From positions 47,672 to 111,671 of the forward strand of contig JADJQA010000018.1 in the NCBI GenBank assembly GCA_016712985.1: a DNA stretch of 64,000 nt, given 5' to 3'. Positions 44,338 through 55,226 of this stretch are shown here, piece after piece. The stretch is from Sulfuritalea sp. (GTDB lineage Bacteria; Pseudomonadota; Gammaproteobacteria; Burkholderiales; Rhodocyclaceae). The notes beneath the pieces were generated by a model that made no database searches, had not been told where the DNA came from, and saw nothing but the letters and a program-made list of their open reading frames with translations. The stretch's first letter is position 1. Every line of letters begins with the position of its first letter. The position numbers were made by a program, and so were the translations under genes.

Positions 44338-44514
44338 TTCGAGAATGGCGCGCTAGGTATCTGATTGTTAAATGATTGGTGCCAAGCGTCCGTTGCCAAT
44401 TTGCAGCACGATGCATTACGATGATTCACCGATTCCGGCAATTCTCCGGCAGCCGCTATAGAACCCAATGGGATTTGAGCATGGATGTGGCCTCCGAGTA
44501 CATATCAGGTCTTC
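44338..44514. other. Short region between the tRNA fragment and abiEii
   Basis: 177 bases without coding sense. No promoter or repeat is evident beyond the attachment repeat on its left. Confidence 0.35.
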
Positions 44515-45288
44515 CCAAGCAACCGTTCCAGCTCATGGGCTTGCTCTTTGAGCTTCTTCGGGTTGGCCTTCGCCAGGCGCCCAAGATTTTCGAGTTTCCA
44601 TCGGATGCCGGGGAGTTGCTCAAGGTGTTCGATGCCAAGCAAATCCCAATTGGGCTCATTGCGGGCGAGCGATAACAGGAACTCCCGCTCAGCGGCGTGG
44701 GGGCCCCTTTTTTCTGCGGGGGGGGGGCTCGCGGGGGGGGGGGGGCTTGCCGGCGGCTTTGTCGTGCCGTTTGGGGGGGGTTTTTTTTTCCCGGGGGGTC
44801 CCCGGGGGTGGGGGAAAAGAATTTTTTTTGCGGGGGGGGGGGGGGGGGGGGGGGGAAAGGGGGGTTTTGGGGTTTTCCCTCGGGGCGAGCAGCGTCTCCT
44901 TCGCCTTCGGAGTGAGCGATGTCGAGCGAACCGGGTGCACCGTCCCGCGAAGCACGAAATTCACTTCCACTTTCACTTCGAGCTTGTCGCGGCGCACGAA
45001 AAGTTTTGTTTCGCCGGCGTCGGGCACAGTTGCCGCGTGGGTTTGGAAACCGCGTTTGTTGAGTTGATCCACGGCCTTTCGGATCGCGTCGTTGATCCTG
45101 GCAAGCGCCTCGTCGCGGCCGAGGCGGTGATCGACAAACACCAGATCGAGGTCCACCGACAGGCGCGGCATGTCCCGCACGAAAAGATTGATCGCGGTTC
45201 CGCCCTTCAGGGCAAACACGTTGTCGGCGAATACCAGCGGCGCGATTTGGATCATCAGGCGTGCAGTATCGAGATAGACCTGATTCAT
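44515..45288 (-). pseudogene. abiEii: AbiEii nucleotidyltransferase toxin, interrupted by a poly-G/T tract
   Basis: The N-terminal part is clear: MNQVYLDTARLMIQIAPLVF, ALKGGTAINLFVRDMPRLSVDLDLVF (nucleotidyltransferase motif GGT...DxDL) and LRGTVHPVRSTSLTPKAKET. The C-terminal end is clear too: REFLLSLARNEPNWDLLGIE to HELERLLGKT-stop. Between 44699 and 44886 lies a low-complexity tract replacing the middle (my estimate is about 110 residues missing). AbiEii is the toxin of the type IV AbiE system giving phage resistance by blocking tRNA or growth. The tract looks artefactual. Confidence 0.75.
44699..44886. repeat. Low-complexity poly-G / poly-T tract
   Basis: Nearly 190 bases made of G-runs (one of more than 20), T-runs and C-runs. 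Nothing else in the window looks like this. It lies inside abiEii. Probable unresolved sequence or assembly filler. Confidence 0.8.
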
Positions 45289-46022
45289 GGTTTGAGCACC
45301 AATAACCCATCCTTGGACTTCGATATCCACGGCCGGGCGCTGCCTTTGGGCAGCACGGCTTCATCGAGCTTGCCGACCCACGGCAGAGAGAGTTCGCGTC
45401 CGAGGCGCAGGCAGAGCCGGACCGTCTTGACGCTCGTGCAGCGCTTGAGAAGGTCCATCAGTACGTCGGCGCGCAGGCTGTAGGTGCTTTCGGCGATTTC
45501 CCTCGCCTCCTGCAGCGGTTGACGGACGCCGACCTCGTCCAGCAATTCGAGCAGCGCCCGCTCCGGTGTCGAGACCAGTGGCGCGTTGGCGCGGTTTTCG
45601 AAAGGACCCACGCCGGGCATCTGCTCCGGCTCCTCGGTGAACAGCCTCTTGCGGTGATACTCGCCTGGAAAATGCTGACCGAACCAATCAGGTAGGCGCG
45701 CGGTCGCCCACCCATATAAATGCAATGCAGCCTGCTGCGAGACGTATTGGCGCACACCGTACCATTCCAGCGCCGTCTTGCCGCCGACATGAAATCCGGC
45801 GATTTGCTGCTGGAGCATGACGAGGCTGGGGTGCAGCGACAGAACTTCGCCGGGCCGGCAATAAACCCCTCGCCCCAGTCGCTTGAGCCAGCCGGAGCGG
45901 GCATAGTGAACCGCGAGATCGGCCGAGATCCCGAGCGCGGCGAGTTGCGCCGAGGTGATCGGGGAGCCCATGGGCAGACGGGTATAGAGGGTATTTAACT
46001 TGCTTTTAGAAGTCGTACTCAT
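45285..46022 (-). CDS. abiEi: AbiEi-type antitoxin and repressor
   Basis: 245 residues. The N-terminal winged helix (PITSAQLAALGISADLAVHY, SGWLKRLGRGVYCRPGE) and the C-terminal domain (STPERALLELLDEVGVRQPL, LCLRLGRELSLPWVGKLD) match the AbiEi_3/AbiEi_4 antitoxins. It represses its own operon and neutralises AbiEii. The stop overlaps the abiEii start (ATGA). Confidence 0.9.
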   Translation of the reverse strand: MSTTSKSKLNTLYTRLPMGSPITSAQLAALGISADLAVHYARSGWLKRLGRGVYCRPGEVLSLHPSLVMLQQQIAGFHVGGKTALEWYGVRQYVSQQAALHLYGWATARLPDWFGQHFPGEYHRKRLFTEEPEQMPGVGPFENRANAPLVSTPERALLELLDEVGVRQPLQEAREIAESTYSLRADVLMDLLKRCTSVKTVRLCLRLGRELSLPWVGKLDEAVLPKGSARPWISKSKDGLLVLKP

Positions 46023-46421
46023 GCTACGATTGTACCAGCTAAACTAATAATCAGAAACCAGCAAGAATTGAATGGATAGCAGTTATCGTAGTCAAGATAC
46101 GATAAAACAATTGTTGCCAATATATGGGCCCGAGCCGCTCCTGAAGGCTATTTGGCGCATTCGGGTTCCACTTCCATTCTGTCGCCTGTGCTGTGTAATT
46201 ATCGTTGCATGGGTGGCGGCTATGACATGGTGGGAACCGTCATTGGACAGTGGTTGGAAGACCTGTTTCAACCCCAGTTACGCTCGCGGGACGGGGCGCC
46301 CTACCTCTGCTCAGGTCACCAGATCTGCTGCCCTACGTCTACTGGTTTCCACATGACTGAATGACAGTTCTTGCCATTTAATGCCATCTGTGCGATGGTA
46401 ACAGCCTCTGGAGGTACGCCG
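46023..46421. other. Intergenic region between abiE and parDE
   Basis: No gene is assigned. An operator-like palindrome lies at 46083-46105. Around 46200-46340 one plus frame reads MGGGYDMVGTVIGQWLEDLF, which has the look of a phage protein fragment without neighbours to support it. Confidence 0.35.
46083..46105. promoter_or_regulatory. TTATCGTA / TACGATAA palindrome upstream of abiEi
   Basis: Perfect 8-bp arms with a 7-base centre, 61 bases before the abiEi ATG. AbiEi proteins bind inverted repeats in their promoters, so this is a candidate autoregulatory site. Confidence 0.45.
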
Positions 46422-46682
46422 ATGGAAAGCATGAACATTTCGCTGCCGGAACCGCTCAAGCATTTCGTGGACGGCCAGATTTCGACAGGACGGTACAGCA
46501 GCGCCAGCGAGTACGTCCGCGAACTCATCCGCGCGGACGAAAGACGCAAGGCTGAGGACGAACTCGAAGCCAAGCTTCTCGAAGGCCTGAGCGGTGCCGA
46601 AAGCGAACTGACCCCCGCGGATTGGAGCGCCATCCGCAACGAAGCCTTGGCCAAGGTGGAAGCGCGAAAGAAATCGCGCTGA
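46422..46682 (+). CDS. parD: ParD-type antitoxin
   Basis: About 86 residues from MESMNISLPEPLKHFVDGQI; the ATG at 46431 is also possible. The ribbon-helix-helix domain is NISLPEPLKHFVDGQISTG followed by YSSASEYVRELIRADERRK. The C-terminal part binds ParE. Its stop shares a base with the parE start (TGATG). Confidence 0.88.
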   Translation: MESMNISLPEPLKHFVDGQISTGRYSSASEYVRELIRADERRKAEDELEAKLLEGLSGAESELTPADWSAIRNEALAKVEARKKSR

Positions 46683-47002
46683 TGCCGCCGATCACCCAGC
46701 GCGAGGCGGCCCGTCGCGACCTGGTTGAGCACTTCGTTTACCTGGCGGAGCATGCCGGACTTGACGTGGCCGAGCGCTTCCTGAGGCAGGCCGAGGCGAG
46801 CTTCGTCGATCTGGCACGGCAGCCCATGATGGGCGCGCCCGTACCGCTCAAGCATCCCGACCTCGCGAGCATGCGCAAGTGGCGGATCAAGGATTTCGAC
46901 AATCACCTGATCTTCTATCAGCCGCGCCCCGATGGCGTCTCCATCGTCCGCGTGCTGCACGCCGCCAGCGACTGGTGGGGCCTGCTGGGATTCTCTGAGT
47001 AG
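46682..47002 (+). CDS. parE: ParE-type toxin
   Basis: 106 residues: REAARRDLVEHFVYLAEHAG, ERFLRQAEASFVDLARQPMM, MRKWRIKDFDNHLIFYQPRP and VSIVRVLHAASDWWGLLG, the RelE/ParE fold with the common IxRVLHxxRD-type end altered to ASDWW. ParE toxins poison DNA gyrase. Second gene of the parDE pair. Confidence 0.88.
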   Translation: MPPITQREAARRDLVEHFVYLAEHAGLDVAERFLRQAEASFVDLARQPMMGAPVPLKHPDLASMRKWRIKDFDNHLIFYQPRPDGVSIVRVLHAASDWWGLLGFSE

Positions 47003-47454
47003 TCGTCGCCGGCGACAATCAGTGCGTCTCCGCCTGCAATCTGTTGCAGGGACAAACTGGGTCATCGCGTTGTTGTCACCCCGCCAGGTTGAACTCCTGC
47101 AACTCGCCATCGACAACTTAAATTACACATCTCGGTTGGTCAGGGCACCCAACGACCGCGCTAACGTTAGCGTCGGCTTTCGTGTCGCCCTAACCTTGTG
47201 GGAGTGATTCTTGCGCCGTCGAATCGCTCAATCGAAACAACGATCAGGTTTGGAGGCTGCAGGCCGATCGTTCGAATATTTGCCGTCAAGGGAGAACCGG
47301 GAAGTCTAGTTCGACGTGCGGACGCCTCCCAACTGTTTTTCCGAAGATCGAATTCGCCGGTCTACGTGAAAGCTTCCTCCCCGCTGCGTGGGTCCCTCCC
47401 ATTTATTGCTCCATGGCCCCTTGACCCCGTTCCCGGAAAACGGCCGAGCACCTA

Positions 47455-47500
47455 CCGGGTCAGTCTTCGTGAGCATCTGTGGGTCAGGTTTGGTGAGCGG
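47455..47500 (+). repeat. Copy of the mqsRA-cassette target without the insert
   Basis: CCGGGTCAGTCTT (47455-47467) equals 26932-26944, and the following GTGAGCATCTGTGGGTCAGG-TTTGGTGAG aligns with 27874-27902 with a few changes. Here the two flanks are adjacent. Confidence 0.55.
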
Positions 47501-47633
47501 TGAGGGGCTACTCCAGGCAGGCTCCTGGCAGTCCAAGTGAGCACGGTCATCCAAGCACAAGTTGCGCACGATGCTATCGTGTGTTGGAACGCCTTATTGT
47601 TCGGACACGGTTCGGACACGGGCCCGAAAATAG

Positions 47634-47666
47634 AAAAAGCCGTTAGTGGTTACTTTCACCAACGGC
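47634..47666 (-). terminator. Terminator of tRNA-Arg
   Basis: On the minus strand GCCGTTGGTG, a short loop, CCACTAACGGC and TTTTT, beginning 12 bases after the tRNA end. Confidence 0.75.
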
Positions 47667-47677
47667 CTTGGTATCAC

Positions 47678-47754
47678 TGGCGCGCCCGGAGAGATTCGAA
47701 CTCCCTACCCCTTGGTTCGTAGCCAAGTACTCTATCCAGATGAGCTACGGGCGC
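47678..47754 (-). tRNA. tRNA-Arg (anticodon ACG)
   Basis: 77 bases with encoded CCA. Acceptor GCGCCCG/CGGGCGC is perfect. The anticodon stem CTTGG/CCAAG holds CTACGAA, anticodon ACG (47718-47720 on the plus strand as CGT). T arm AGGGAGTTCGAATCTCTCC-like. Its 3' half is duplicated at 44291-44337, marking it as an integration site. Confidence 0.96.
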
Positions 47755-47836
47755 TGGAGAGGGCGGATTATACCCAGAAATCGGTCAAGACAACCATGCC
47801 AGCTATGCGAAAACGGCCAGCAGCCTGCCTCCGAGG

Positions 47837-48411
47837 CTATTTCTTTTGCGTGGCACGTACGCGTTGCGCCATCGCCCTGATTTGCTCCGGCGACAGTTCC
47901 TCGGGTCCCCTGTCCTTGAACACCAGCCAGAGCAGACCACCGTTGATGATGATCAGGGCGACTTCAATGTAGAGGATCGGCGCCACCAGTTGTCGCTGGG
48001 AGTTGTCGGCAAAAACGAAATAGAAGCCTTCAAACGTGGGTAGGGCGGCTTTGGTGATCGCCGAGAACAGCTCGAACGGGGGGAACAGCAGTACCAGCAC
48101 CAGATTGAGCGCCACCAGCGACAGCACGACTCTCTGGCGACGATTGCCGCCGGAAGCTGACGTTTTCTCGTCGGTGGATTGCGCAGCAGTAGCAGCCCGA
48201 TGCAGGCGTTGATCAGTACGACGATGATCTCAAGCATGAGGAAGTCCGCGTTCAGGATTCGATTCTGCTGCGAACCGAACACGAAGTAGAAGCCGTCAAA
48301 AGTAGGAATGTTGCCGCGCTGCAGCGAAACATAATCGTAGGGCGGAAACAGTAGCAGCAGTAAAAGGTTGGCCACTGCGACGAGCAGCGCGATTCGTTGT
48401 CGATAATTCAT
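47837..48411 (-). CDS. Membrane protein with an internal duplication (one frameshift)
   Basis: Starts MNYRQRIALLVAVANLLLLL. The unit LLFPPYDYVS...PTFDGFYFVFG, followed by a second helix (LMLEIIVVLINACIGLLLL), recurs as LLFPPFELFS...PTFEGFYFVFA plus LYIEVALIIINGGLLWLV. The frame changes at about 48150, between the two copies. So a protein of about 190 residues with four membrane helices and two copies of an FPPF-FDGFYFVF loop. I do not recognise the family. The C-terminal tail is charged and cytoplasmic by the positive-inside rule. Confidence 0.65.
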
Positions 48412-48563
48412 GGCGCATCGCCGCGGGCTCGAACGGCCCTGTCCTCCATGCTTGTCCAAGCGGCGTAGGTTAGTCGAGAACCGAGCACGGTGCAATCCCG
48501 GCCTTTGGCGTGAACCCGATCGCGTATAAACTCCAGGCTGTTGAACAGACGAGAGACAGCGGC

Positions 48564-49831
48564 ATGAAAACGATTCTCAGGGTTTTGCTCGGATGGTGCC
48601 TGGTATCCCGGTTCTCGCCCAGGACATCAGCCTGCGCCACGATCTCGATGGCAAGGCGCTGGACACGCTGGCAACCCTGGTGCTGCGCTTCAACGACGAA
48701 TTGAAGGGCAAGGGCCGGGTTCTGCTGCAGGATTCCCGCGGACTGGAAAACCGCAATGCGCTGCCGCAACTGGCCTTGCTGGATCCCGGTGACAGCATGG
48801 AGTTCTTCGCCGGCCAGCCGCGCTTTCGTCCCTTGCACGAGGTGATGCGCGAAGCCGGGCTGAAATTCGATGCCGCGCAGTTTTATCCGCAGGTGGCCGA
48901 TGCGGTGGACGATGCCAGCGGACGCATCCAGGCGCTGCCGCTGGGACTTGCGCTGCCGGTGCTGTTAAGCAACCGTGCCGCCCTGCGCAAGGCCGGGCTT
49001 GATCCCGACTTGCCCGTGCGCACCTGGTGGGAATTGCAGAAAGTCGCTGGCGCGATTTATGCTGATGGCAGCAAGTGTCCGCTGACCACTTCGCGATTTG
49101 CCTGGGTTCATGTCGAGAATGTGGCGACGCAGGCAGGCGAGGCGGTGGTGGCCCAGGGTGGACGCGGGGACAACAAGGTGGTGGTCAACGGGATGGTCAA
49201 TGTCAAGCATCTTGCCCTGCTGGCCAGTTGGCAGAAAAGCCGCTACTTTCATTACTCCGGACCGGGCCGCGAAGGCAACCAGCGCTTTCTCAGCGGCGAG
49301 TGCGCGATGCTGACCGGCGAATCCTCTCTGTATGCGGAAGCCAAGCGCGCCGGGATCGACGTCGGCATCGGGCCCTTGCCGTACTACGACGATGTCTATG
49401 CCGCGAAGCCCGCCGATGTCCTGCCGGATGGCGCCGGGTTGTGGGTGCTGGCTGGGCACAAGAAGGACGACTACCAACTGGCCGCCCGTTTCATGGCGTT
49501 TCTGCTGCGGCCCGAGGTGCAAAAGGAATGGGTGCTGGCCACGAGCTACTTGCCGATGACTCCCGGCGCAGTGACGGCGCTGCGCGACTCGGGCATTCCG
49601 ACGTCCCTGCTGGACGCCGCGCAAAAACGCCTGTCGGTTTCGAACAAGGGCAGCACGCGGGCCAAGCACGGGCCGATCCGCGATCGGCTGCATGAATTCC
49701 TCGGCGAAGAGGTGGCCTTTGTGTGGACCAGCGGCCGGCCGGCAAAAGAGGCGCTGGACAACACCGTGCGCCGGGTCAATGACGCGACAGCATCACCGGC
49801 TGGAGCGCCGACCACTTCGCGCAAGCCATGA
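48564..49831 (+). CDS. ugpB: Extracellular solute-binding protein of a glycerol-3-phosphate-type ABC transporter (UgpB-like; frameshift in signal)
   Basis: The signal peptide starts MKTILRVLLGWCL and changes frame by one base near 48600 to PVLAQDISLRHDLDG. The mature part (about 400 residues) is a family 1 binding protein: LPQLALLDPGDSMEFFAGQP, FNVSNPVLLSNRAALRKAGL-type region, ECAMLTGESSLYAEAKRAG and GAGLWVLAGHKKDDYQLAAR. The match to UgpB is by general pattern and by the next gene, a UgpQ-type phosphodiesterase. The permease genes are not in the window. Confidence 0.7.
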
Positions 49832-50548
49832 TCTATCCGCGCATCATCGCGCACCGCTGCGGCGGCGCGCTGACGCCGGAGAACACCCTTGCCGGGTTGC
49901 GCGTCGCGGCGCGCCTCGGCTGTCGCGGAGTGGAATTCGACGCCATGCTCGCCGCCGATGGCCTGCCCGTGCTGATCCACGACGAGACTCTGGAGCGCAC
50001 CACCTCAGGCCGGGGACGAGTCGCAGACCTAAGCACTGCTCAGCTTGCCCGGATCGATGCCGGCAGTCGGCACCATCCGGCGTTCGCCGAGGAAGTACCG
50101 CCGACTCTGGATGAGGCCTTGCGGCTTTTGCGCCGCGCTGGGCTTGTGGGCCAATGTGGAAATCAAACCATCGGTCGGCGACGAAGTCGAGACCGGGCGC
50201 ATGGTTGCCCGTCATGCGGCCGCGGCAAACGGCCATCTACTGTTGTCGTCGTTCTCGGCCGCGGCCCTGTGCGCAGCGGCCGATCAAGCGGGCCAGCTGC
50301 TGCGCGCCCTGCTGGTCGAGGTGATCCCGGACGACTGGCGCGAGCGCATGGCGGAGTGCGGTGCGCATGCCCTGCATGCATCGGCACGCGCGCTCACCGA
50401 CCGGACGCTGCAAGCCGTGCTCGATGGAGGAGTTCCGTTGGCCTGTTACACGGTCAATCGCCGCGACGCTGCCGAGCGGCTGTTCGCCATGGGCGTCAGC
50501 GCGGTGTTCACGGACCGGCCTGATCTCTGGCTGGCCGCGGAAATGTAA
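49828..50548 (+). CDS. ugpQ: Glycerophosphodiester phosphodiesterase (one frameshift)
   Basis: GDPD marks: IIAHRCGGALTPENTLAGLR, GVEFDAMLAADGLPVLIHDE and LERTTSGRGRVADL, then after a one-base frame change at about 50131 LWANVEIKPSVGDEVETGRM, LLSSFSAAAL and VACYTVNRRDAAERLFAMGV-type ending. HR, ExD, HD and ExK residues are all there. It hydrolyses glycerophosphodiesters to G3P. The usual GAHRG has a Cys (HRCGG). Start overlaps the ugpB stop by ATGA. Confidence 0.88.
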
Positions 50549-50649
50549 GCGCCGCTAACGGCCGCTTAAATTACGATGGTCGGCGCTGCAGGGGCCGGGA
50601 CGTTGTTTTGGGCATGGGGCTGTCCCATTCCAAACACGAGGAGCAACAC

Positions 50650-51033
50650 ATGAAACGCACATCCAGTCTGTTGATCGCTGTCCTTGCCGCCTTCGCCCTG
50701 CCGGTGCTGGCCCAAACCGCAACACCGCCGGCCAAGGATCCTGCCGCCACCCCCGGCATCGACAAGCGTCAGGCCAACCAGCAGCAGCGCATCGATCAGG
50801 GCGTCAAGTCGGGCGAGTTGACCGGCAAGGAAACGGCTCGTCTGGAAAAGGGCCAGGCACACGTGCAGACCATGGAAGACAAGGCCAAGGCCGACGGCAA
50901 GTTGACGCCCAAGGAGCGCGAGCGTACTCAAGTGGCGCACAACAACCAAAGCAAAAAGATCCATCACCAGAAGCATGACCGTCAGCATGATCACAATCAC
51001 GACGGCAAGATGGATCGCCCGGTCACGAAGTAG
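50650..51033 (+). CDS. Small periplasmic, highly charged helical protein
   Basis: 127 residues from MKRTSSLLIAVLAAFALPVLA (signal peptide, cut near AQT), with GAGGAG before the ATG. The mature part repeats QxRIDQGVKSGELTGKETAR...EKGQAHVQTMEDKAKADGKL, an EF-hand-like or helical-repeat pattern common in proteobacterial hypothetical proteins. The end is very His-rich (KKIHHQKHDRQHDHNHDGKM), which suggests metal binding. Function unknown. Followed by a terminator. Confidence 0.75.
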   Translation: MKRTSSLLIAVLAAFALPVLAQTATPPAKDPAATPGIDKRQANQQQRIDQGVKSGELTGKETARLEKGQAHVQTMEDKAKADGKLTPKERERTQVAHNNQSKKIHHQKHDRQHDHNHDGKMDRPVTK

Positions 51034-51053
51034 CCCTGTCCTTAGCCATGGAA

Positions 51054-51077
51054 GCTCGCCTCTGCGCGGGCTTTTTT
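51054..51077 (+). terminator. Rho-independent terminator
   Basis: GCTCGC-CTCTGC-GCGGGC (one G-U) followed by TTTTTT, 20 bases after the stop of the periplasmic protein gene. Confidence 0.75.
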
Positions 51078-51099
51078 ATGTCCGACCCCTTTGGGCGAG

Positions 51100-51171
51100 G
51101 ACGGTATCCCCCGGTGGGATGTGTCTTCGCTGGAAGCGGAGACGGTATCCCCCCCTGTGGGATCTGCCTTC
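51100..51171. repeat. Two tandem copies of a 30-base unit upstream of alaS
   Basis: GACGGTATCCCCC..GTGGGAT.TG.CTTC occurs at 51100-51127 and again at 51141-51171. Each copy holds the small inverted pair ATCCC/GGGAT. TAAAAT at 51178-51183 follows as a likely -10 box. Confidence 0.55.
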
Positions 51172-51215
51172 ATCGCGTAAAATTGCCGCTTTGCTTGCCA
51201 GCCTGCGTCCCCGCC

Positions 51216-53834
<2,619 letters not shown>

Positions 53835-53916
53835 CGGGTGGCCGGCATTTTGGTTTCGGCTTCTGCGCTTTACGCCGATACGGCTGGCGTTAGCCTTCGG
53901 AAGCGCTGAACAAGTC

Positions 53917-53945
53917 CGTCACACCGGCGAAAGCCGGAGTCCAGG
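53917..53945. repeat. Short palindromic repeat (CGTCAxxCCGGCGAAAGCCGG type)
   Basis: CGTCACACCGGCGAAAGCCG with GAGTCCAGG. The sequence resembles the widespread proteobacterial intergenic repeat with a short hairpin and GAATCCAG tail. It lies between alaS and the convergent EAL/HDOD gene. Confidence 0.5.
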
Positions 53946-53969
53946 TTGGACTAATTCAGCAATTCCCTT

Positions 53970-55226
53970 TCAGCAATTTGCCTCATTTTCCCGGCCGATG
54001 TTGTTGGCCCAGGCCAGAGCTTGCGCCAGGCAGGCATTGACGCTTTCGGAATCGAGACCGGGCAGTTGGTGGGTGATCCCTGAGCACGCCGGGCCGTCCA
54101 CGGTTTCCAGTGCTTCGGTCAGCTTGAGCATGACGCCCAGTTCCCCGGTGTGGGCTTCCAGCGCGTCGCGCACGCTGCCGGGGATTTCAATGCCGCGCAG
54201 GATCTCTTCCAGGCTGACGCTCATCAGGGTTGGCATCAGCGACATGATGCCGGTCATGAAGGACATGTCCTCGATGTCGCCGCGACCGGGGTGCAGTCTG
54301 CCTGCGAGCAATTCCATCAGGCGGCCGCGCGATGCCGCGAGTTGCAGCAGGGGGCTGACGACTGGCTTGCCCGACGGACTGGTGTAGAGCAGCAGTTGCA
54401 ACCAGCGCTGCAGTTGACGGCGACCGAGCACGGCAATGGCGTGGCGGATCGAGGTGATCTTGGTGCGTATGCCGGTGGATGCCGAGTTGGTAAGCCGCAT
54501 CAGGTTCATCGTCAGGCCCGGTTCGGCCTTGAGCACCGCTTCGAGCTGCGGCGTTTCGGCGTCATCCAGCACCAGGCCCAGCAGCCGCATCAGCGAGATT
54601 TGCGAATGTCCGAGCTTCTTGCCGGCGATGATGGTCGGTTTGGCGAAGTAGTAACCCTGGAAATAACTGTAGCCGAGGGCGTGGCAGGAATTCGCCAGCT
54701 CGCGCGAATCGACCTTTTCGGCCAGCAGTTTCAGCGGCCACTGCCTGAGCGTCCGCGTGGTGGCAGCCAGGCCCGCCGCGTCCAGCGGCATCAGATCGAC
54801 CTTGACGATCTCGACCAGATCGAGCAGCGGCCGGAACTTCTCCTGGTAGTTGACGAAGTCGTCCAGCGCCAGCGTGTAGCCGAGCGCTTTCAATGCCCGG
54901 CAGCGCTCGACAATCTCCGCGGTGACCTCGACGGTTTCCAGCACCTCCAGCACGATCTTGTCCGAGGGCAGGGCTTCCAGGAGATCCGAGAGCAGCAGGC
55001 TCGCATCGCAGTTGATGAAGCCCTTGTAAGGCCCCAGCGCCTGCTCGACGCCGAGATCGGCAAAGGCATGGCTGATGACGCTGGCGGAGGCCTGCAAGTC
55101 ATCAAGCACCTCCGCGGAGTTCTTCTGCCGGCCACTGCGAAACAGCAGTTCATAGGCAAACAACTCGTGGCCGCGGTCGAGGATCGGCTGCCGGCCGATG
55201 AAGATTTCTTCGCCGCGCTCGGTCAT
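53970..55226 (-). CDS. EAL-HDOD signalling protein
   Basis: 418 residues. The N-terminal EAL-like domain (IFIGRQPILDRGHELFAYEL, GYTLALDDFVNYQEKFRPLL) lacks the EAL triad: the position reads YELLFR, so it is probably inactive as a c-di-GMP phosphodiesterase. The HDOD domain follows (VLKAEPGLTMNLMRLTNSAS, ITSIRHAIAVLGRRQLQRW). Such proteins transmit motility or stress signals. Its start overlaps the stop of the phosphomannomutase gene by ATGA. Confidence 0.9.
   Translation of the reverse strand: MTERGEEIFIGRQPILDRGHELFAYELLFRSGRQKNSAEVLDDLQASASVISHAFADLGVEQALGPYKGFINCDASLLLSDLLEALPSDKIVLEVLETVEVTAEIVERCRALKALGYTLALDDFVNYQEKFRPLLDLVEIVKVDLMPLDAAGLAATTRTLRQWPLKLLAEKVDSRELANSCHALGYSYFQGYYFAKPTIIAGKKLGHSQISLMRLLGLVLDDAETPQLEAVLKAEPGLTMNLMRLTNSASTGIRTKITSIRHAIAVLGRRQLQRWLQLLLYTSPSGKPVVSPLLQLAASRGRLMELLAGRLHPGRGDIEDMSFMTGIMSLMPTLMSVSLEEILRGIEIPGSVRDALEAHTGELGVMLKLTEALETVDGPACSGITHQLPGLDSESVNACLAQALAWANNIGRENEANC

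Larger units (their letters stand above)
44338..47677. mobile_element. Small tRNA-Arg-bounded genomic island with AbiE and ParDE
   Basis: The segment lies between the tRNA-Arg fragment (44291-44337) and the intact tRNA-Arg (47678-47754), in the orientation expected for insertion at a tRNA 3' end. It carries two toxin-antitoxin modules and no integrase, so it is either a remnant or depends on an enzyme elsewhere. A perfect tandem TTCGGACACGG at 47600-47621, near the tRNA end, could be an integrase arm site. Confidence 0.65.
47003..47677. other. Intergenic region at the right end of the island
   Basis: No gene is seen. It contains a 14-bp palindrome CGCTAACGTTAGCG (47159-47172), a segment 47455-47500 matching the flanks of the mqsRA cassette, the tandem TTCGGACACGG repeat (47600-47621) and the tRNA-Arg terminator. 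Confidence 0.45.
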
